Shown: positions 19,714 to 28,721, counted from the first letter of the stretch. The stretch is DNA of 64,000 nucleotides from Desulfobacterales bacterium (GCA_024637225.1 JAGXFP010000017.1:1-64000); one strand, 5' to 3'. Notes: generated by a model from the letters alone, not told the origin. Numbers and translations: made by a program.

Positions 19714-20089
19714 AAACGGAATCGGCCGACTCCTTGAAATCCCGGCCCAGATCCTTGAAGCCGCGACCGATTGACTTGCCGCCTTCCCGGGCTTCCCGGC
19801 CCAGGGTTTTCGGAACTTCCTTGATCTCCCTGCCGGCGGCCCGCCCCTCCTTTTTCAGTTCTCCCGGGACTTTTTGGCTCTCTTTTTTCACGGCCTTGCC
19901 TTCTCTCTTGAAGAAGCGGCCGATATCCCGGCCGGTTTCCTTGACCCCGGCCCAGAAGCCTTGCTCCTTTCCAACTTCGGCGGCCGCGGCCGGGGATTGC
20001 ACTTCGCCGTTCCCCAGAGACCAGGCCGGGGCGGCAACAGTCAGTAATATCCCGAAAGCCACCAGCATCAAACGCAGTTCTCTTTTCAT
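19682..20089 (-). CDS. Small exported lysine/glutamate-rich protein
   Basis: A 135-residue protein with a clear Sec signal peptide (MKRELRLMLVAFGILLTVAAPAWS). The mature part is highly charged and low in complexity, with repeated modules such as GRDIGRFFKREGKAVKKE, EIKEVPKTLGREAREGG and GFKDLGRDFKES, which predict amphipathic helices. I do not recognise a family. The start has a strong GGAGG 7 nt upstream and overlaps the fmdE stop in ATGA. A periplasmic, perhaps membrane-associated, role is inference. Confidence 0.75.
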   Translation of the reverse strand: MKRELRLMLVAFGILLTVAAPAWSLGNGEVQSPAAAAEVGKEQGFWAGVKETGRDIGRFFKREGKAVKKESQKVPGELKKEGRAAGREIKEVPKTLGREAREGGKSIGRGFKDLGRDFKESADSVFDGEAKGRDE

Positions 20090-20684
20090 GATAAATCCTC
20101 CGGTTGGGCGGCACAGGGAATGCATAGCGCTCCTTCGGCTCCCGATTCGGCTCGGGGCTCCATTACTTTCTCTTCGCAGAGGCGGCAGGTCAGGCTCCGG
20201 TAAATTTGGGCCGGGGCCGGCGGATCGAGTCGCGGAGTGGTGATCTTGAACAACTTCCGGTCGGGGGCGGCGAGGATTGCTTCGAGCTTGGACTTTTTGG
20301 CGCTTTCCACCAGTGCCATGATCTCCGGCGAGCGCTCTCCGGCCCTGAAGCTCTGCCACGCCTTTCGGGTCTCGTTGCTTTCCGGGGGATTACGGCGAGC
20401 CGGACAGCTTCGCCGGAAGATCGGTTAAACAGGGTATAAACCTGCTTGCCGTAATCTTTGAAAATCAAGTTGCCCTTGCCGAATGTGCAGCCGGCCAAGG
20501 CCTGAATGGCGTCAACCGCGCAGGATTTGTTCTCGACCACCGCCACCAGTTCTTCATCACCGGCACGGCTTATCCCCAGTTGTTCCAAGGCCAGTCTGGT
20601 TGCCCTGAAGCCGAAGGCCAGTCCCGGACAGGCATGGCCGTGAAATTTAACCACCTCGGCAAAATCGTTATTGGGATTGCTCAT
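20086..20684 (-). pseudogene. FmdE family protein, disrupted by a -1 frameshift
   Basis: The N-terminal half reads [21 protein letters not shown] and contains [18 protein letters not shown], the FmdE (formylmethanofuran dehydrogenase subunit E-like) metal-binding core. After LAVIP the frame is lost. The other frame continues [18 protein letters not shown], then KLFKITTP and a C-terminal zinc ribbon (CRLCEEKV to CIPC). Joining them requires one extra base in the G5 run at 20384-20388. The gene may be truly broken, phase-variable or mis-sequenced. FmdE proteins are common in anaerobes near molybdenum/tungsten enzymes, but none is nearby. Confidence 0.85.
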
Positions 20685-20999
20685 CGAAATTGTTTCTCCT
20701 TAAACCAGGCAAATCATCTCATTTTCTGGTTTATTTGTGGGTGGGAGACAGGTTAGATTGTAGCTGTCCATAAAAAGGCTCTTTTCTCGCAGGGGGCTTC
20801 TGCAATTCCAGGCCCGGGATCTTGCACGAAAATCTGATTTCGGCATAACTGAATTATCATTTCAAATCAACCTTAATCCGTGCCCGGTCGAGAACGGGCG
20901 AGCCGCGAGGCATTCGGGCACTGGTTCCAGCGCTGATTGCCGGCTAAGGACTACCTGCCCCAATAACAGTCACTGAAGCAAGCCCCGACAGGGATAAAA
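20685..20999. other. Divergent intergenic region
   Basis: This gap lies between the minus-strand fmdE cluster and the histidine phosphatase gene. Bases ~20763-20790 (GCTGTCCATAAAAAGG and following) resemble one end of a family 5 element. A GTGCCCG...CGGGCAC inverted repeat lies at about 20880-20922. No gene found. Confidence 0.4.
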
Positions 21000-21593
21000 A
21001 TGCCAACCACTATTCTTCTGAGCAGACACGGTAAAACCGCGGCTAATCTTGAAAACAGATTTGCCGGGCGGTCCGCCGAAGCCCTTCATCCCAGCGGCCG
21101 CGAACAGTTTGCTGAAGTTGCCGTCAGGCTGAACAGTATGCCGGTCAGCGCCATCTACGCCGGCCCCCTGGCCAGAACCAGTCAGTCGGCGGAGATAATT
21201 GCCGGGGTGACCGGGACGAAGGTCCTGGCCCGTGAGGCCTTCAACGAGATCCTGATCCCCCACTGGGACGGCCTGAGCAAAGCGGAGATAACTTCGCGAT
21301 TCGGTCCCCAATATCCGATCTGGCTGAGCGCTCCGGAGCGATTCCGCCTGCCGGGCTGCGAAACCCTGCACCAGGTTACGGAGCGGGCGGTGGCAGGGAT
21401 CGAAGCTCTCTTCACGGCCCATTCCGGCGAAACGGTTGTGGTGGTCAGCCACTTGATCGTGGTGCGCTGCCTGATCCTTCACTACAGCGGCCGACCTCTG
21501 AGCGAGTTCAGAAGCGTCAAGGTCGACAATGGCGCCATTATCGGATTGTCTCGTAGTGAGGCGGGCGCAACCGAAGTGACTTCGGGCGACTGA
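21000..21593 (+). CDS. Histidine phosphatase family protein (CobC/PhoE-like)
   Basis: A 197-residue phosphoglycerate-mutase-like phosphatase. The catalytic RHG triad is in LLSRHGKTAAN, the second conserved arginine is in AGPLARTSQSAEII, and the distal histidine is in VVVVSHLIVVR. Members include alpha-ribazole phosphatase (CobC), broad phosphatases and sugar phosphatases. No cobalamin genes are adjacent, so the substrate is left open. It is a single gene in its own transcription unit. Confidence 0.85.
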   Translation: MPTTILLSRHGKTAANLENRFAGRSAEALHPSGREQFAEVAVRLNSMPVSAIYAGPLARTSQSAEIIAGVTGTKVLAREAFNEILIPHWDGLSKAEITSRFGPQYPIWLSAPERFRLPGCETLHQVTERAVAGIEALFTAHSGETVVVVSHLIVVRCLILHYSGRPLSEFRSVKVDNGAIIGLSRSEAGATEVTSGD

Positions 21594-21643
21594 GGAAAGG
21601 GGAGTGGCTTGTATTTGATGGCCGCGCGCAAGAAAAATCTCGG

Positions 21644-21810
21644 GATGGCTAAGCCTGCAATGCCCCCTTGCGGGTGAAAATCGTCAGATGCAAGGCGCGC
21701 GCATTTCGAGGAATGCAGCGTACTTCACTGTGCTGAACTGACGAGACAATTTGCAGCAACCCCGGGAGCTGGCGATTTATGCCCTTTAGGGTGCTTTTTG
21801 CGACGCCATC
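21644..21810 (-). repeat. Family 2 element, inverted copy downstream of rpoN
   Basis: Reverse-oriented copy of the family 2 element with termini GATGGCTAAG (from 21644) and GACGCCATC (to 21810), retaining the interior ACGAGACAATTTGCAGCAA. It is longer (167 bp) and more diverged than the other copies, with extra bases near TGCCCCCTTGCGGG and TGCCCTTTAGGGTG. Its right end overlaps the rpoN stop codon: the TGA is the first three bases of TGATGGCGTCGC read on the minus strand with one base of change. Confidence 0.7.
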
Positions 21811-23275
21811 AGAATTTAGTGCTTTTTCTTAGCTTGGACGGCAGAATCCCCAGTTGTTCCCGGTACTTGGCTACGGTCCGCCGGGCCAGCCTGATTCCGT
21901 CTTTCTTGAAAATCTCGGCGATGGCGTTGTCGCTTAAGGGTTTGCCGGTATCCTCGGCCTGAATGATGCTTTTCAGTTTGTTTTTGATACTCATCGAGGA
22001 GAGGGCTTCGCCGCCGTCCCGTCTTTCGATGGCGGAGTTGAAAAAATATTTCAGTTCGAAAATTCCCTGGGGGGTATGGACGTACTTGTTATTGGTCACC
22101 CGGCTGATCGTCGATTCGTGCATCTCGATATCCTCGGCGACATCCCGCAGGACCAGGGGCCTGAGATGTTCAATCCCCCTGTCGAAGAAATCCCGCTGAA
22201 ACTTGACGATGCTTTCCATCACCTTGTAGATCGTGCGCTGGCGCTGCTGGATGCTTTTGATCAGCCAGGCGGCGGATTTCATCTTCTCCTGGATATAGTT
22301 TTTCGTGCCGGCGGGCGCCGCCCGCTCGTCCTTCAGGACCTCACGGTAGAAGGAGCTGATTTGCAGGCGGGGCAGGCCTTCGTCGTTCATCATGATGACG
22401 TATTCCTCGTCAACCTTGTAAACATAAACATCGGGCAGAATATAATGGGCTTCCTCGTCGGCAAACTGGCGACCGGGAAAGGGGTCCAGGTTCATGATGA
22501 TCTTTAAAGCGGACTGTACCTCATCGTGGGAACAGCCGGTGGCCTTGGCGATGGCGCCGTAATTTCTTTTTTCCATCAGAGATAAATGGTCTCTGACGAT
22601 GCGGGCGGCCAGGGATCTCCCAAGTTCAAGGTAATTCAGCTGGAGAAGAAGAGATTCCCGGACCGATCTCGCCGCGATGCCGGGAGGGTCCATGGCCTGG
22701 ATGGCAAAGACCATCTCCTCCGCCTCCTCAACCTTTACGCCGGTGGCTTCGGCAATACTCTCTGAGTCGACCCGCAGAAAGCCGTCCCGGTCGAGGTTGC
22801 CGATGATGTACTCGCCGACCGCTTTTTCTTCATCACTTAAGGGAGAAAGGCTAAGTTGCCAGTGCATGTGGGACTGGAGATTCGGCTTTTTGGAGAGGAT
22901 GTCAAGGCGCGAGGGCAGGTCGGGATCGTTACTCGGCTTGAAGGAGGGCAGCGGTTCGTACTCGTTGGCGTAATCCTCCCAGTTGATTTCCTGGAGGGAT
23001 GAGGTCGACTCCATTTGCACTTCTTCGGTCCGCTCGGAAGTTTCGGAAGTGTTGCCGGTATCCTCCCGGTCGGAGTCGAGTTTCCTGCTGTCCCTTTCCT
23101 CCGGTTCGTCGTTGCCCTGCAGCTCCTCAAGAACGGGATTCTGTTCGATTTCCTGCTGGATGGCATCGACAAGTTCCAGCCTCGATAACTGCAGGAGCTT
23201 GATTGCCTGCTGCAACTGGGGGGTCATGACCAGTTGCTGGCTTAGTTTTAACTGTTGTCTTAATTCTAGGGCCAT
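21809..23275 (-). CDS. rpoN: RNA polymerase sigma-54 factor
   Basis: The start is the ATG at 23275, beginning MALELRQQLKLSQQLVMTPQ, the glutamine-rich region I that contacts enhancer-binding ATPases. An acidic linker follows (about 60-110). The C-terminal DNA-binding part ends with the RpoN box ARRTVAKYRE, which reads the -24 promoter element. The length of 488 residues is normal. It follows lptA-lptB as in many proteobacteria, but two tandem family 2 elements now separate it from lptB, and the usual downstream hpf is missing. Confidence 0.97.
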   Translation of the reverse strand: MALELRQQLKLSQQLVMTPQLQQAIKLLQLSRLELVDAIQQEIEQNPVLEELQGNDEPEERDSRKLDSDREDTGNTSETSERTEEVQMESTSSLQEINWEDYANEYEPLPSFKPSNDPDLPSRLDILSKKPNLQSHMHWQLSLSPLSDEEKAVGEYIIGNLDRDGFLRVDSESIAEATGVKVEEAEEMVFAIQAMDPPGIAARSVRESLLLQLNYLELGRSLAARIVRDHLSLMEKRNYGAIAKATGCSHDEVQSALKIIMNLDPFPGRQFADEEAHYILPDVYVYKVDEEYVIMMNDEGLPRLQISSFYREVLKDERAAPAGTKNYIQEKMKSAAWLIKSIQQRQRTIYKVMESIVKFQRDFFDRGIEHLRPLVLRDVAEDIEMHESTISRVTNNKYVHTPQGIFELKYFFNSAIERRDGGEALSSMSIKNKLKSIIQAEDTGKPLSDNAIAEIFKKDGIRLARRTVAKYREQLGILPSKLRKSTKF

Positions 23276-23307
23276 GGGTTGGTCTATTTTTTCACAAGCA
23301 TATAATT

Positions 23308-23434
23308 GATGGCGTCGCAAAAAGTCGCCAGCTCCCGCGTTGCTGCAAATTGTCTCGTCATTGCAGCGTACTGAAGTACGCTTCATTCCTCGAAATTCGC
23401 GCGCCTTGGATCTGACGATTTTAGCTTAGCCATC
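23308..23434 (+). repeat. Family 2 element, tandem copy 1
   Basis: A 127-bp element starting GATGGCGTCGCAAAAAGTC and ending GCTTAGCCATC. It lies 33 bp upstream of the rpoN start codon. The ends form a short inverted repeat (GATGGC/GCCATC). The interior GTACTGAAGTACGC is itself palindromic. No open frame of its own. Confidence 0.85.
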
Positions 23435-23446
23435 CCCATCGAGAAT

Positions 23447-23573
23447 GACGGCGTCGCAAAAAGTCTCCAGCTCCCGCGTTGCTGCAAATTGTCTCGTCAT
23501 TGCAGCGTACTGACGTACACTTCATTCCTCGAAATTCGCACGCCCTTTGATCTGACGATTTTGCTTAGCCATC
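23447..23573 (+). repeat. Family 2 element, tandem copy 2
   Basis: A second 127-bp copy in the same orientation, 12 bp after the first and about 88% similar by eye (for example GACGGCGTCGC and TGACGTACAC variants). It is followed by CCGTGACTTTTTGC and TTTGTCA, the outer flank shared with the copies at 8741 and 57170. The tandem arrangement may place rpoN under a new promoter or simply break the lptB-rpoN operon. Confidence 0.85.
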
Positions 23574-23630
23574 CCGTGACTTTTTGCTAATTTGTCATAA
23601 TTATTTCTGCTTGCTATCCTGAATCAATGG

Positions 23631-24353
23631 TTACATTCTGAAATTTTCACCGAGATAAATTCGGCGCGCCTCTTTGCTGCTGATAATCTCTTCGGCCGGA
23701 CCCGTAGTCAATATCTTGCCGTTGCTGACGATATAGGCATTGTCGCAGACCGCCAGGGTTTCCCGGACATTGTGGTCCGAAATCAGGATGCCCAGCCCCT
23801 TTGCCTTGAGATCCAGAATTATCTGTTGCAGGTCGGCCACCGCCAAGGGGTCTATGCCTGCAAAGGGCTCGTCCAGCAGAATAAAACGGGGGTTGGTCGC
23901 CAGGGCCCGCATGATCTCGACCCGGCGCCGCTCGCCTCCGGAGAGGGAATGGGCCTGGTGGTCGGCCAGGTAGCCGATCTTCAGCTCCCCGAACAGTTCA
24001 TTGATCCTCTCTTTGATCTTTTTGCGCGACAAGCCCAAGGGTTCCAGGATAATTCTGATATTTTCCTCCACGGTCAGTTTCTTGAAAACCGAAGAGTCCT
24101 GGGCCAGGTAGGAGATGCCCTTCCTGGCGCGTTTATGGATGGGCAGGCTTGTGATATTCTCGCCGTCAAGAATGACCTGGCCCCGGTCCGGTCTGATAAA
24201 ACCGGCAATCATGTAAAAGGAGGTGGTTTTGCCGGCGCCGTTGGGGCCAAGCATCCCGACAATTCGGCCGGTTTCGACATTGATGCTGATACCGTCGACA
24301 ACCCGCCGCTTCAAATACTGTTTGGCTATATCTATGGTCTGCAGGACGGACAC
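23631..24353 (-). CDS. lptB: LPS export ABC transporter ATPase LptB
   Basis: A 240-residue ABC ATPase that powers extraction of lipopolysaccharide from the inner membrane with LptF, LptG and LptC. Walker A is GPNGAGKTTSF, the signature LSGGERRRVEIMRAL and Walker B LLDEPFAGIDP; ISDHNVRETL contains the switch histidine. LptB is distinguished from branched-chain amino acid transporters by KRRVVDGIS and GISYLAQDSSVF. It starts 1 bp after the lptA stop. lptC, lptF and lptG are not in the window. Confidence 0.95.
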   Translation of the reverse strand: MSVLQTIDIAKQYLKRRVVDGISINVETGRIVGMLGPNGAGKTTSFYMIAGFIRPDRGQVILDGENITSLPIHKRARKGISYLAQDSSVFKKLTVEENIRIILEPLGLSRKKIKERINELFGELKIGYLADHQAHSLSGGERRRVEIMRALATNPRFILLDEPFAGIDPLAVADLQQIILDLKAKGLGILISDHNVRETLAVCDNAYIVSNGKILTTGPAEEIISSKEARRIYLGENFRM

Positions 24354-24354
24354 T

Positions 24355-24915
24355 TTAATTTCCGGGCTCCGGGGCTTCTTCGGTTTCGGATGATTCAGGG
24401 TAGAAAAAGGCTTTTACCCGGCCGCCTTCTTCTTTATCCCGGGCCTCAACCACACTTTTCCCCTCATCCAGATAGAGAACCACCCGGTCGCCGGTGACCA
24501 GATTGCTGTTCTGCCGGACTTTGGTATTGCCGGTGAGGATAACCTGGCGCCCTTCGGTCTGGTAGTCCATCCGGTCACCGGAGGCGTGCCAGTCCTCCTT
24601 GTCTATCATGACATTGCCGGTGGCCTGCAAACTTTCGATGCTCTGGCCTGCCTGTAAGCCGGGAGCGGAGTCGCCGGGGGCTCGGCGGTAATGGACGGTC
24701 ATCAGGTCGGCCCGGATGGTCATGCCGGCCTGAACGGCTTCAACGTTGCCGGCAAAAGTCACCGACGCCGTGCGCTGGTCCGCCTCCATCCGGTCGGCCT
24801 CGATATGAATAGGCTCGGCGGCCGCGCCGGGGTCTGCCGGGGCGGCTTGGACTGCCGGTATTATTCCCCATATCGCGATGATCGCCGACAGGACGATTCT
24901 GGAAAGTCCGGACAC
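24355..24915 (-). CDS. lptA: LPS transport periplasmic protein LptA
   Basis: A 186-residue OstA/LptA-type protein with a signal peptide ending near AVQAAPA, followed by the beta-jellyroll motifs IHIEADRMEAD, VTFAGNVEAVQ, GNVMIDKEDWHASGD and QVILTGNTKVRQNSNLVTGD. It forms the periplasmic bridge that carries lipopolysaccharide to the outer membrane. It is immediately upstream of lptB (1 bp). The gene upstream on the same strand is a glycosyltransferase rather than lptC. Confidence 0.92.
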   Translation of the reverse strand: MSGLSRIVLSAIIAIWGIIPAVQAAPADPGAAAEPIHIEADRMEADQRTASVTFAGNVEAVQAGMTIRADLMTVHYRRAPGDSAPGLQAGQSIESLQATGNVMIDKEDWHASGDRMDYQTEGRQVILTGNTKVRQNSNLVTGDRVVLYLDEGKSVVEARDKEEGGRVKAFFYPESSETEEAPEPGN

Positions 24916-25101
24916 AATGCTCTCCTTGCAGAATAATCATTAAACAGGCAAAAGAACCTGGAAGTTCTTAACTTAATTTACTTCTTCACCCGTGAATTGT
25001 AAAGGCGGGGAGTTGCTCAAAGGGCCGAAGCCGGATATTTCCCGCTCCGGTTCGCGGCCGGACCAGGAAGTAACGCGGCTTTGCACGGAGGGATTCCGGA
25101 A

Positions 25102-26250
25102 TCACTCTTTTCTCCGAAGCTCGGTGAGACTGTAAAAGGTATCCCGCCAGACAATGCCTCCCTGCAATACCGTCCGGATCGTTGAATTCCAGAGAATGTA
25201 GAGGCCGATAAACGGTGAAACCGGCAGCCAGACCACATACCGGACCGGAAGCGAGGATTTGCCGGCGGCGACCGCAGCCAGTCCGGCCTGGATCACGATC
25301 AGCAAACCGTTCAGAACCGCGACCGGGGTGCTGGACAAAAAGATCGCCGCCAGCGGCCAGATCCGTAAAATTATGATTGCCAGGGAAGCCGCCGTGATTT
25401 TAAAGAGCGAGTAATTGCAGAACGGAAAGACGTTTTTTTCAAGACCGCGCACCATCTCCGGGATCGAGTGATACCACTTGACTGAAACAGAATGGTTTCC
25501 GAACAGGCAATCCTGGGCTCCGCCGTTTTCCTTGATCAGCCGGCCGAGTTCGACATCGTCGACCGGTTCCAGGGCGATGGCCCGGTGGGTGCCGCAGCGC
25601 TGATAGGCTTCAGCCCGCACCAGGTTGAAGGCGCCGACCCCGATATGGTAGCGGCTCCCGGCCCGGCGCGCCTTCCATGGCTTCATCCAGGCCATGAATG
25701 CGCAGGCGAAATCGATTATCATCATGTTCAGCAGGCCGCCGGGAACCTCCGCCGCAAAAAACAGGGCCAGATGGTCCAGGCGTTCCTGTTCCAGAAAATT
25801 GACCGCCCTTCCCAGGCTGGTCGGAGTCAGTACCACATCGGCATCGGTGAACAGGAGGATCTTGCCGCGGCTCCGGCTCGCCCCGTACCAGAGGGCATGG
25901 TTTTTACCCAGCCAGCCGGCGGGCAGCTCTTCGAGGTGATGGACCTCCAGGTGGGGGTGTTCTTCCGCGATCCGGTCAAGGAGCGGGCCGGTTTCGTCGG
26001 TGGAGCGGTCGTTGACCACGATAATTTCAAGGTCCGGATAATCGAGGGCCAGAAGAGAGGCGAGGGCCTCGGGGATCGCGTGCGCTTCATTCCGGGCCGG
26101 AACGATAATCGATACCGGCGGACACTTCGGCTTGAGGGCCGGAGCTATATCCCCCAAGCGGCCGATGCGCCGGGCGCCGAGCAGGGTCTCGCCGGCGACC
26201 ACCAGGTAGAGCAACAGGGAAATCAGTACGAGCACTAAAAGGAGATCCAT
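25102..26250 (-). CDS. Membrane glycosyltransferase family 2, HpnB-like
   Basis: A 382-residue GT2 enzyme. An N-terminal membrane helix (1-25) is followed by the GT-A domain with VSIIVPARNEA, IVVNDRSTDET, the metal-binding FTDADVV and LEPVDDVELGR. Two to three membrane helices are at the C terminus (about 285-350). The pattern resembles HpnB of hopanoid clusters, but no other hopanoid gene is present, so the acceptor is unknown. It lies 186 bp before lptA on the same strand; a lipid-glycan role in the envelope is inference. Confidence 0.82.
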   Translation of the reverse strand: MDLLLVLVLISLLLYLVVAGETLLGARRIGRLGDIAPALKPKCPPVSIIVPARNEAHAIPEALASLLALDYPDLEIIVVNDRSTDETGPLLDRIAEEHPHLEVHHLEELPAGWLGKNHALWYGASRSRGKILLFTDADVVLTPTSLGRAVNFLEQERLDHLALFFAAEVPGGLLNMMIIDFACAFMAWMKPWKARRAGSRYHIGVGAFNLVRAEAYQRCGTHRAIALEPVDDVELGRLIKENGGAQDCLFGNHSVSVKWYHSIPEMVRGLEKNVFPFCNYSLFKITAASLAIIILRIWPLAAIFLSSTPVAVLNGLLIVIQAGLAAVAAGKSSLPVRYVVWLPVSPFIGLYILWNSTIRTVLQGGIVWRDTFYSLTELRRKE

Positions 26251-26407
26251 CTTTCACATCCGATCCGAAAAAAAACGCATAAAAATTATCCGCGCCCCTT
26301 GCGCGGCAACTACTTCTTTACATATCAACCTGCTGTCATTATGATGTTTTTCCTCTATTATGGGAACAGGAAAAGCAGGATTAACCAGAGAACGGATGGA
26401 AGAAACC

Positions 26408-27292
26408 ATGCAGCAGGTGATCGACAAAGCCAAAACCCTGATCGAGGCTCTGCCCTATATCAAGGAGTTCTATGGCCGGACCATCGTCATCAAGTACGGC
26501 GGTCACGCCATGGTCGACGAGGAGCTGAAGAAGAACTTCGCCCTGGACATCATTTTAATGAAATACATCGGCATCAATCCGGTAATCGTCCACGGCGGCG
26601 GCCCCCAGATCAACCTGTTCCTGGACAAGATGAATATCCGCTCCAGTTACGTGCAGGGGATGCGGGTCACCGACGGCGAAACCATGGATGTGGTGGAGAT
26701 GGTCCTGGTCGGCAAGGTCAACAAGGAGATCGTCGGGTTGATCAACTACCACGGCGGCAAAGCGGTCGGCCTTTCCGGCCGGGACGGCGATCTGATCAAG
26801 GCCCGCAAGATGAAGATCATGAAGGAGCAGGCCGAAAACGCGCCGCCCGAACTGATCGATTTGGGCCGGGTCGGCGAGGTCACCGAGGTCAACCCCGATA
26901 TTCTTACCACCCTCGACGCCCGGGGCTTCATTCCGGTGATCGCTCCGGTGGGAGTGGGGCCGGACGGCCGGTCTTACAATATCAACGCCGATCTGGTGGC
27001 GGGGGCGGTCGCCGCCAATCTCAAGGCCGCCAAACTGATCCTCCTTACCGATGTCGAGGGGGTCAAGGACGGCGAGGGCAAGTTGATCTCCTCCCTCAGC
27101 TGCGCCGAGATAGATGCCCGGATTAAAGACGGGGTGATTGCCGGCGGCATGATCCCCAAGGTCAACTGCTGCCGGGAGGTGGTGGAGGCCGGGGTGGCCA
27201 AGGCCCATATCATCGACGGCCGGACCGAACACGCCGCCCTGCTCGAGGTTTTCACCAATGAGGGGGTCGGCACCGAGATCGTCCGGGAGTAA
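26408..27292 (+). CDS. argB: Acetylglutamate kinase
   Basis: Phosphorylates N-acetylglutamate, the second step of arginine synthesis. The ATG at 26408 behind GGAAGAA gives 294 residues, the normal length; ATG 26396 is an alternative. Motifs are [30 protein letters not shown] and [11 protein letters not shown]. The N-terminal YIKEF helix is like that of arginine-inhibited hexameric enzymes, so feedback inhibition is plausible. argD follows 134 bp downstream. Confidence 0.97.
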   Translation: MQQVIDKAKTLIEALPYIKEFYGRTIVIKYGGHAMVDEELKKNFALDIILMKYIGINPVIVHGGGPQINLFLDKMNIRSSYVQGMRVTDGETMDVVEMVLVGKVNKEIVGLINYHGGKAVGLSGRDGDLIKARKMKIMKEQAENAPPELIDLGRVGEVTEVNPDILTTLDARGFIPVIAPVGVGPDGRSYNINADLVAGAVAANLKAAKLILLTDVEGVKDGEGKLISSLSCAEIDARIKDGVIAGGMIPKVNCCREVVEAGVAKAHIIDGRTEHAALLEVFTNEGVGTEIVRE

Positions 27293-27426
27293 AAACGCCG
27301 GCAGGCCATCGAATCTGCCCTGTTTTCGGCTTTTCGCCTGCCTTCGGTATGGCGAACAGAGCGAACAGGCCTCCGGCCCGTATCGCCGTCGCCCCGCGCG
27401 ATTAATTTTCGAGGAAGTTTTAGCTT

Positions 27427-28638
27427 ATGGACAAATGCAAAATGAACAACCAGGAACTGATTGCCAGGAGCAGCCGCGTGTTTATCAACACCTACAGCCG
27501 CTATCCGGCGGCGATGGTCGAGGGCAAAGGCTGTGTGCTGAAAGACGCCGACGGCCGGGAGTATCTCGATTTTCTAAGCGGCATCGCGGTATGCAGCCTG
27601 GGCCACTGCCATCCCGCGGTGACCGAGGCGATTTGCGATCAGGCCGGCAGACTCCTCCATGTCTCGAACCTCTACCATACCTTGTCCCAGACCGAGCTGG
27701 CCGAACTGCTGATCGAAAATTCCTTTGCCGAGCGGATCTTCATGTGCAACAGCGGCGCCGAGGCCAACGAGGCGGCGATCAAGCTGGCCAGGAAATACAG
27801 CCCGGCCGGAAAATACGAGATCATTTCCCTGGAGGGCTCTTTCCACGGCCGCACCCTGGCCGCGGTAAGCGCAACCGGCCAGCCCAAGTTTCATCAGGGT
27901 TTCGAGCCGCTGCCGGAGGGTTTCGTCCATGCCCCTTTCGGTGATCTCGCCGCCCTGGAAAAAATGATCTCGGCGAAGACCTGCGCCGTTCTTTGCGAAC
28001 CGCTGCAAGGGGAAGGCGGGGTACGGCCGATGCCGAAGGAATACCTGGCCGGGATCAGAGAGCTCTGCGACCGACATCAATTGCTGCTGATCTTCGACGA
28101 GGTTCAGGTCGGCATGGGCCGGACCGGCACCCTGTTCGCCTATGAACAGCTCGGGATCATTCCCGATATAATGACCCTGGCCAAGGCCCTGGCCAACGGG
28201 CTGCCGATCGGGGCCTTGCTGACCACCGAGGGGGTGGCCGCAGCGTTCACGCCCGGTAGCCATGCCTCGACCTTCGGCGGCAATCCGGTGGTCTGCGCGG
28301 CCGGCAAGGTGGTGGTCGAGACCATGCTGGCCGATGGCTTTCTTGAAGGGGTCAAGGCAAAGGGGAAGTATCTGGCCGGCAGACTCGCCGAACTGGCTTC
28401 CCGCTATCCCAGGATAGCGGGGGAGGTGAGAGGGATGGGGCTGATCCAGGGTCTCCTTCTGACCCCGGAATACGTCGATCGGGGGCCGGCAATCGTTAAT
28501 AAACTTTTCGAAGCGGGCATTCTGGCCAACTTCGCCGGTAACGTCGCCCTGCGCTTTCTGCCGCCTTTGATCGTTACGGAAGAGGAGATCGACCGCTTGG
28601 CGGCAGCCCTCGATAAAATTTTCGGGGAAATATCATAG
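27427..28638 (+). CDS. argD: Acetylornithine aminotransferase
   Basis: Class III PLP aminotransferase acting on N-acetylglutamate semialdehyde. FMCNSGAEANEAAIKLAR, GSFHGRT, IFDEVQVGMGRTG and the PLP lysine in TLAKALANGLPIGA are all present. The length of 403 residues is usual. A GAGGAAG ribosome-binding site lies about 11 nt before the ATG at 27427; ATG 27442 is possible. Its TAG stop is also the first codon-sized unit of an 86-bp direct repeat, so the very end of the gene may have been set by an insertion. Confidence 0.96.
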   Translation: MDKCKMNNQELIARSSRVFINTYSRYPAAMVEGKGCVLKDADGREYLDFLSGIAVCSLGHCHPAVTEAICDQAGRLLHVSNLYHTLSQTELAELLIENSFAERIFMCNSGAEANEAAIKLARKYSPAGKYEIISLEGSFHGRTLAAVSATGQPKFHQGFEPLPEGFVHAPFGDLAALEKMISAKTCAVLCEPLQGEGGVRPMPKEYLAGIRELCDRHQLLLIFDEVQVGMGRTGTLFAYEQLGIIPDIMTLAKALANGLPIGALLTTEGVAAAFTPGSHASTFGGNPVVCAAGKVVVETMLADGFLEGVKAKGKYLAGRLAELASRYPRIAGEVRGMGLIQGLLLTPEYVDRGPAIVNKLFEAGILANFAGNVALRFLPPLIVTEEEIDRLAAALDKIFGEIS

Positions 28639-28721
28639 GCTGCTGAGACTAAGTTCAACGGCTTCCCGCTGATTTTTCTCCCGGCGGCAGATCATCGATG
28701 GATTCGGGTGTAGATGGATTG
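28636..28721 (+). repeat. 86-bp direct repeat, left copy
   Basis: Begins TAGGCTGCTGAGACTAAG at the argD stop codon and ends GATGGATTG. The right copy at 29680-29765 differs at three positions (GC/TT near base 51 and A/G near base 78). The pair brackets the HigBA module. Confidence 0.9.

Noticed and set aside
20880-20999. Possible cobalamin riboswitch before the histidine phosphatase
   Set aside because: GGACTACCTGCC resembles the B12 box and the gene could be CobC-like, but the other conserved B12 elements are absent or in the wrong order.
23308-23573. Possible CRISPR array
   Set aside because: Two long tandem units, no short regular repeats with unique spacers and no cas genes. No CRISPR array was seen anywhere in the window.
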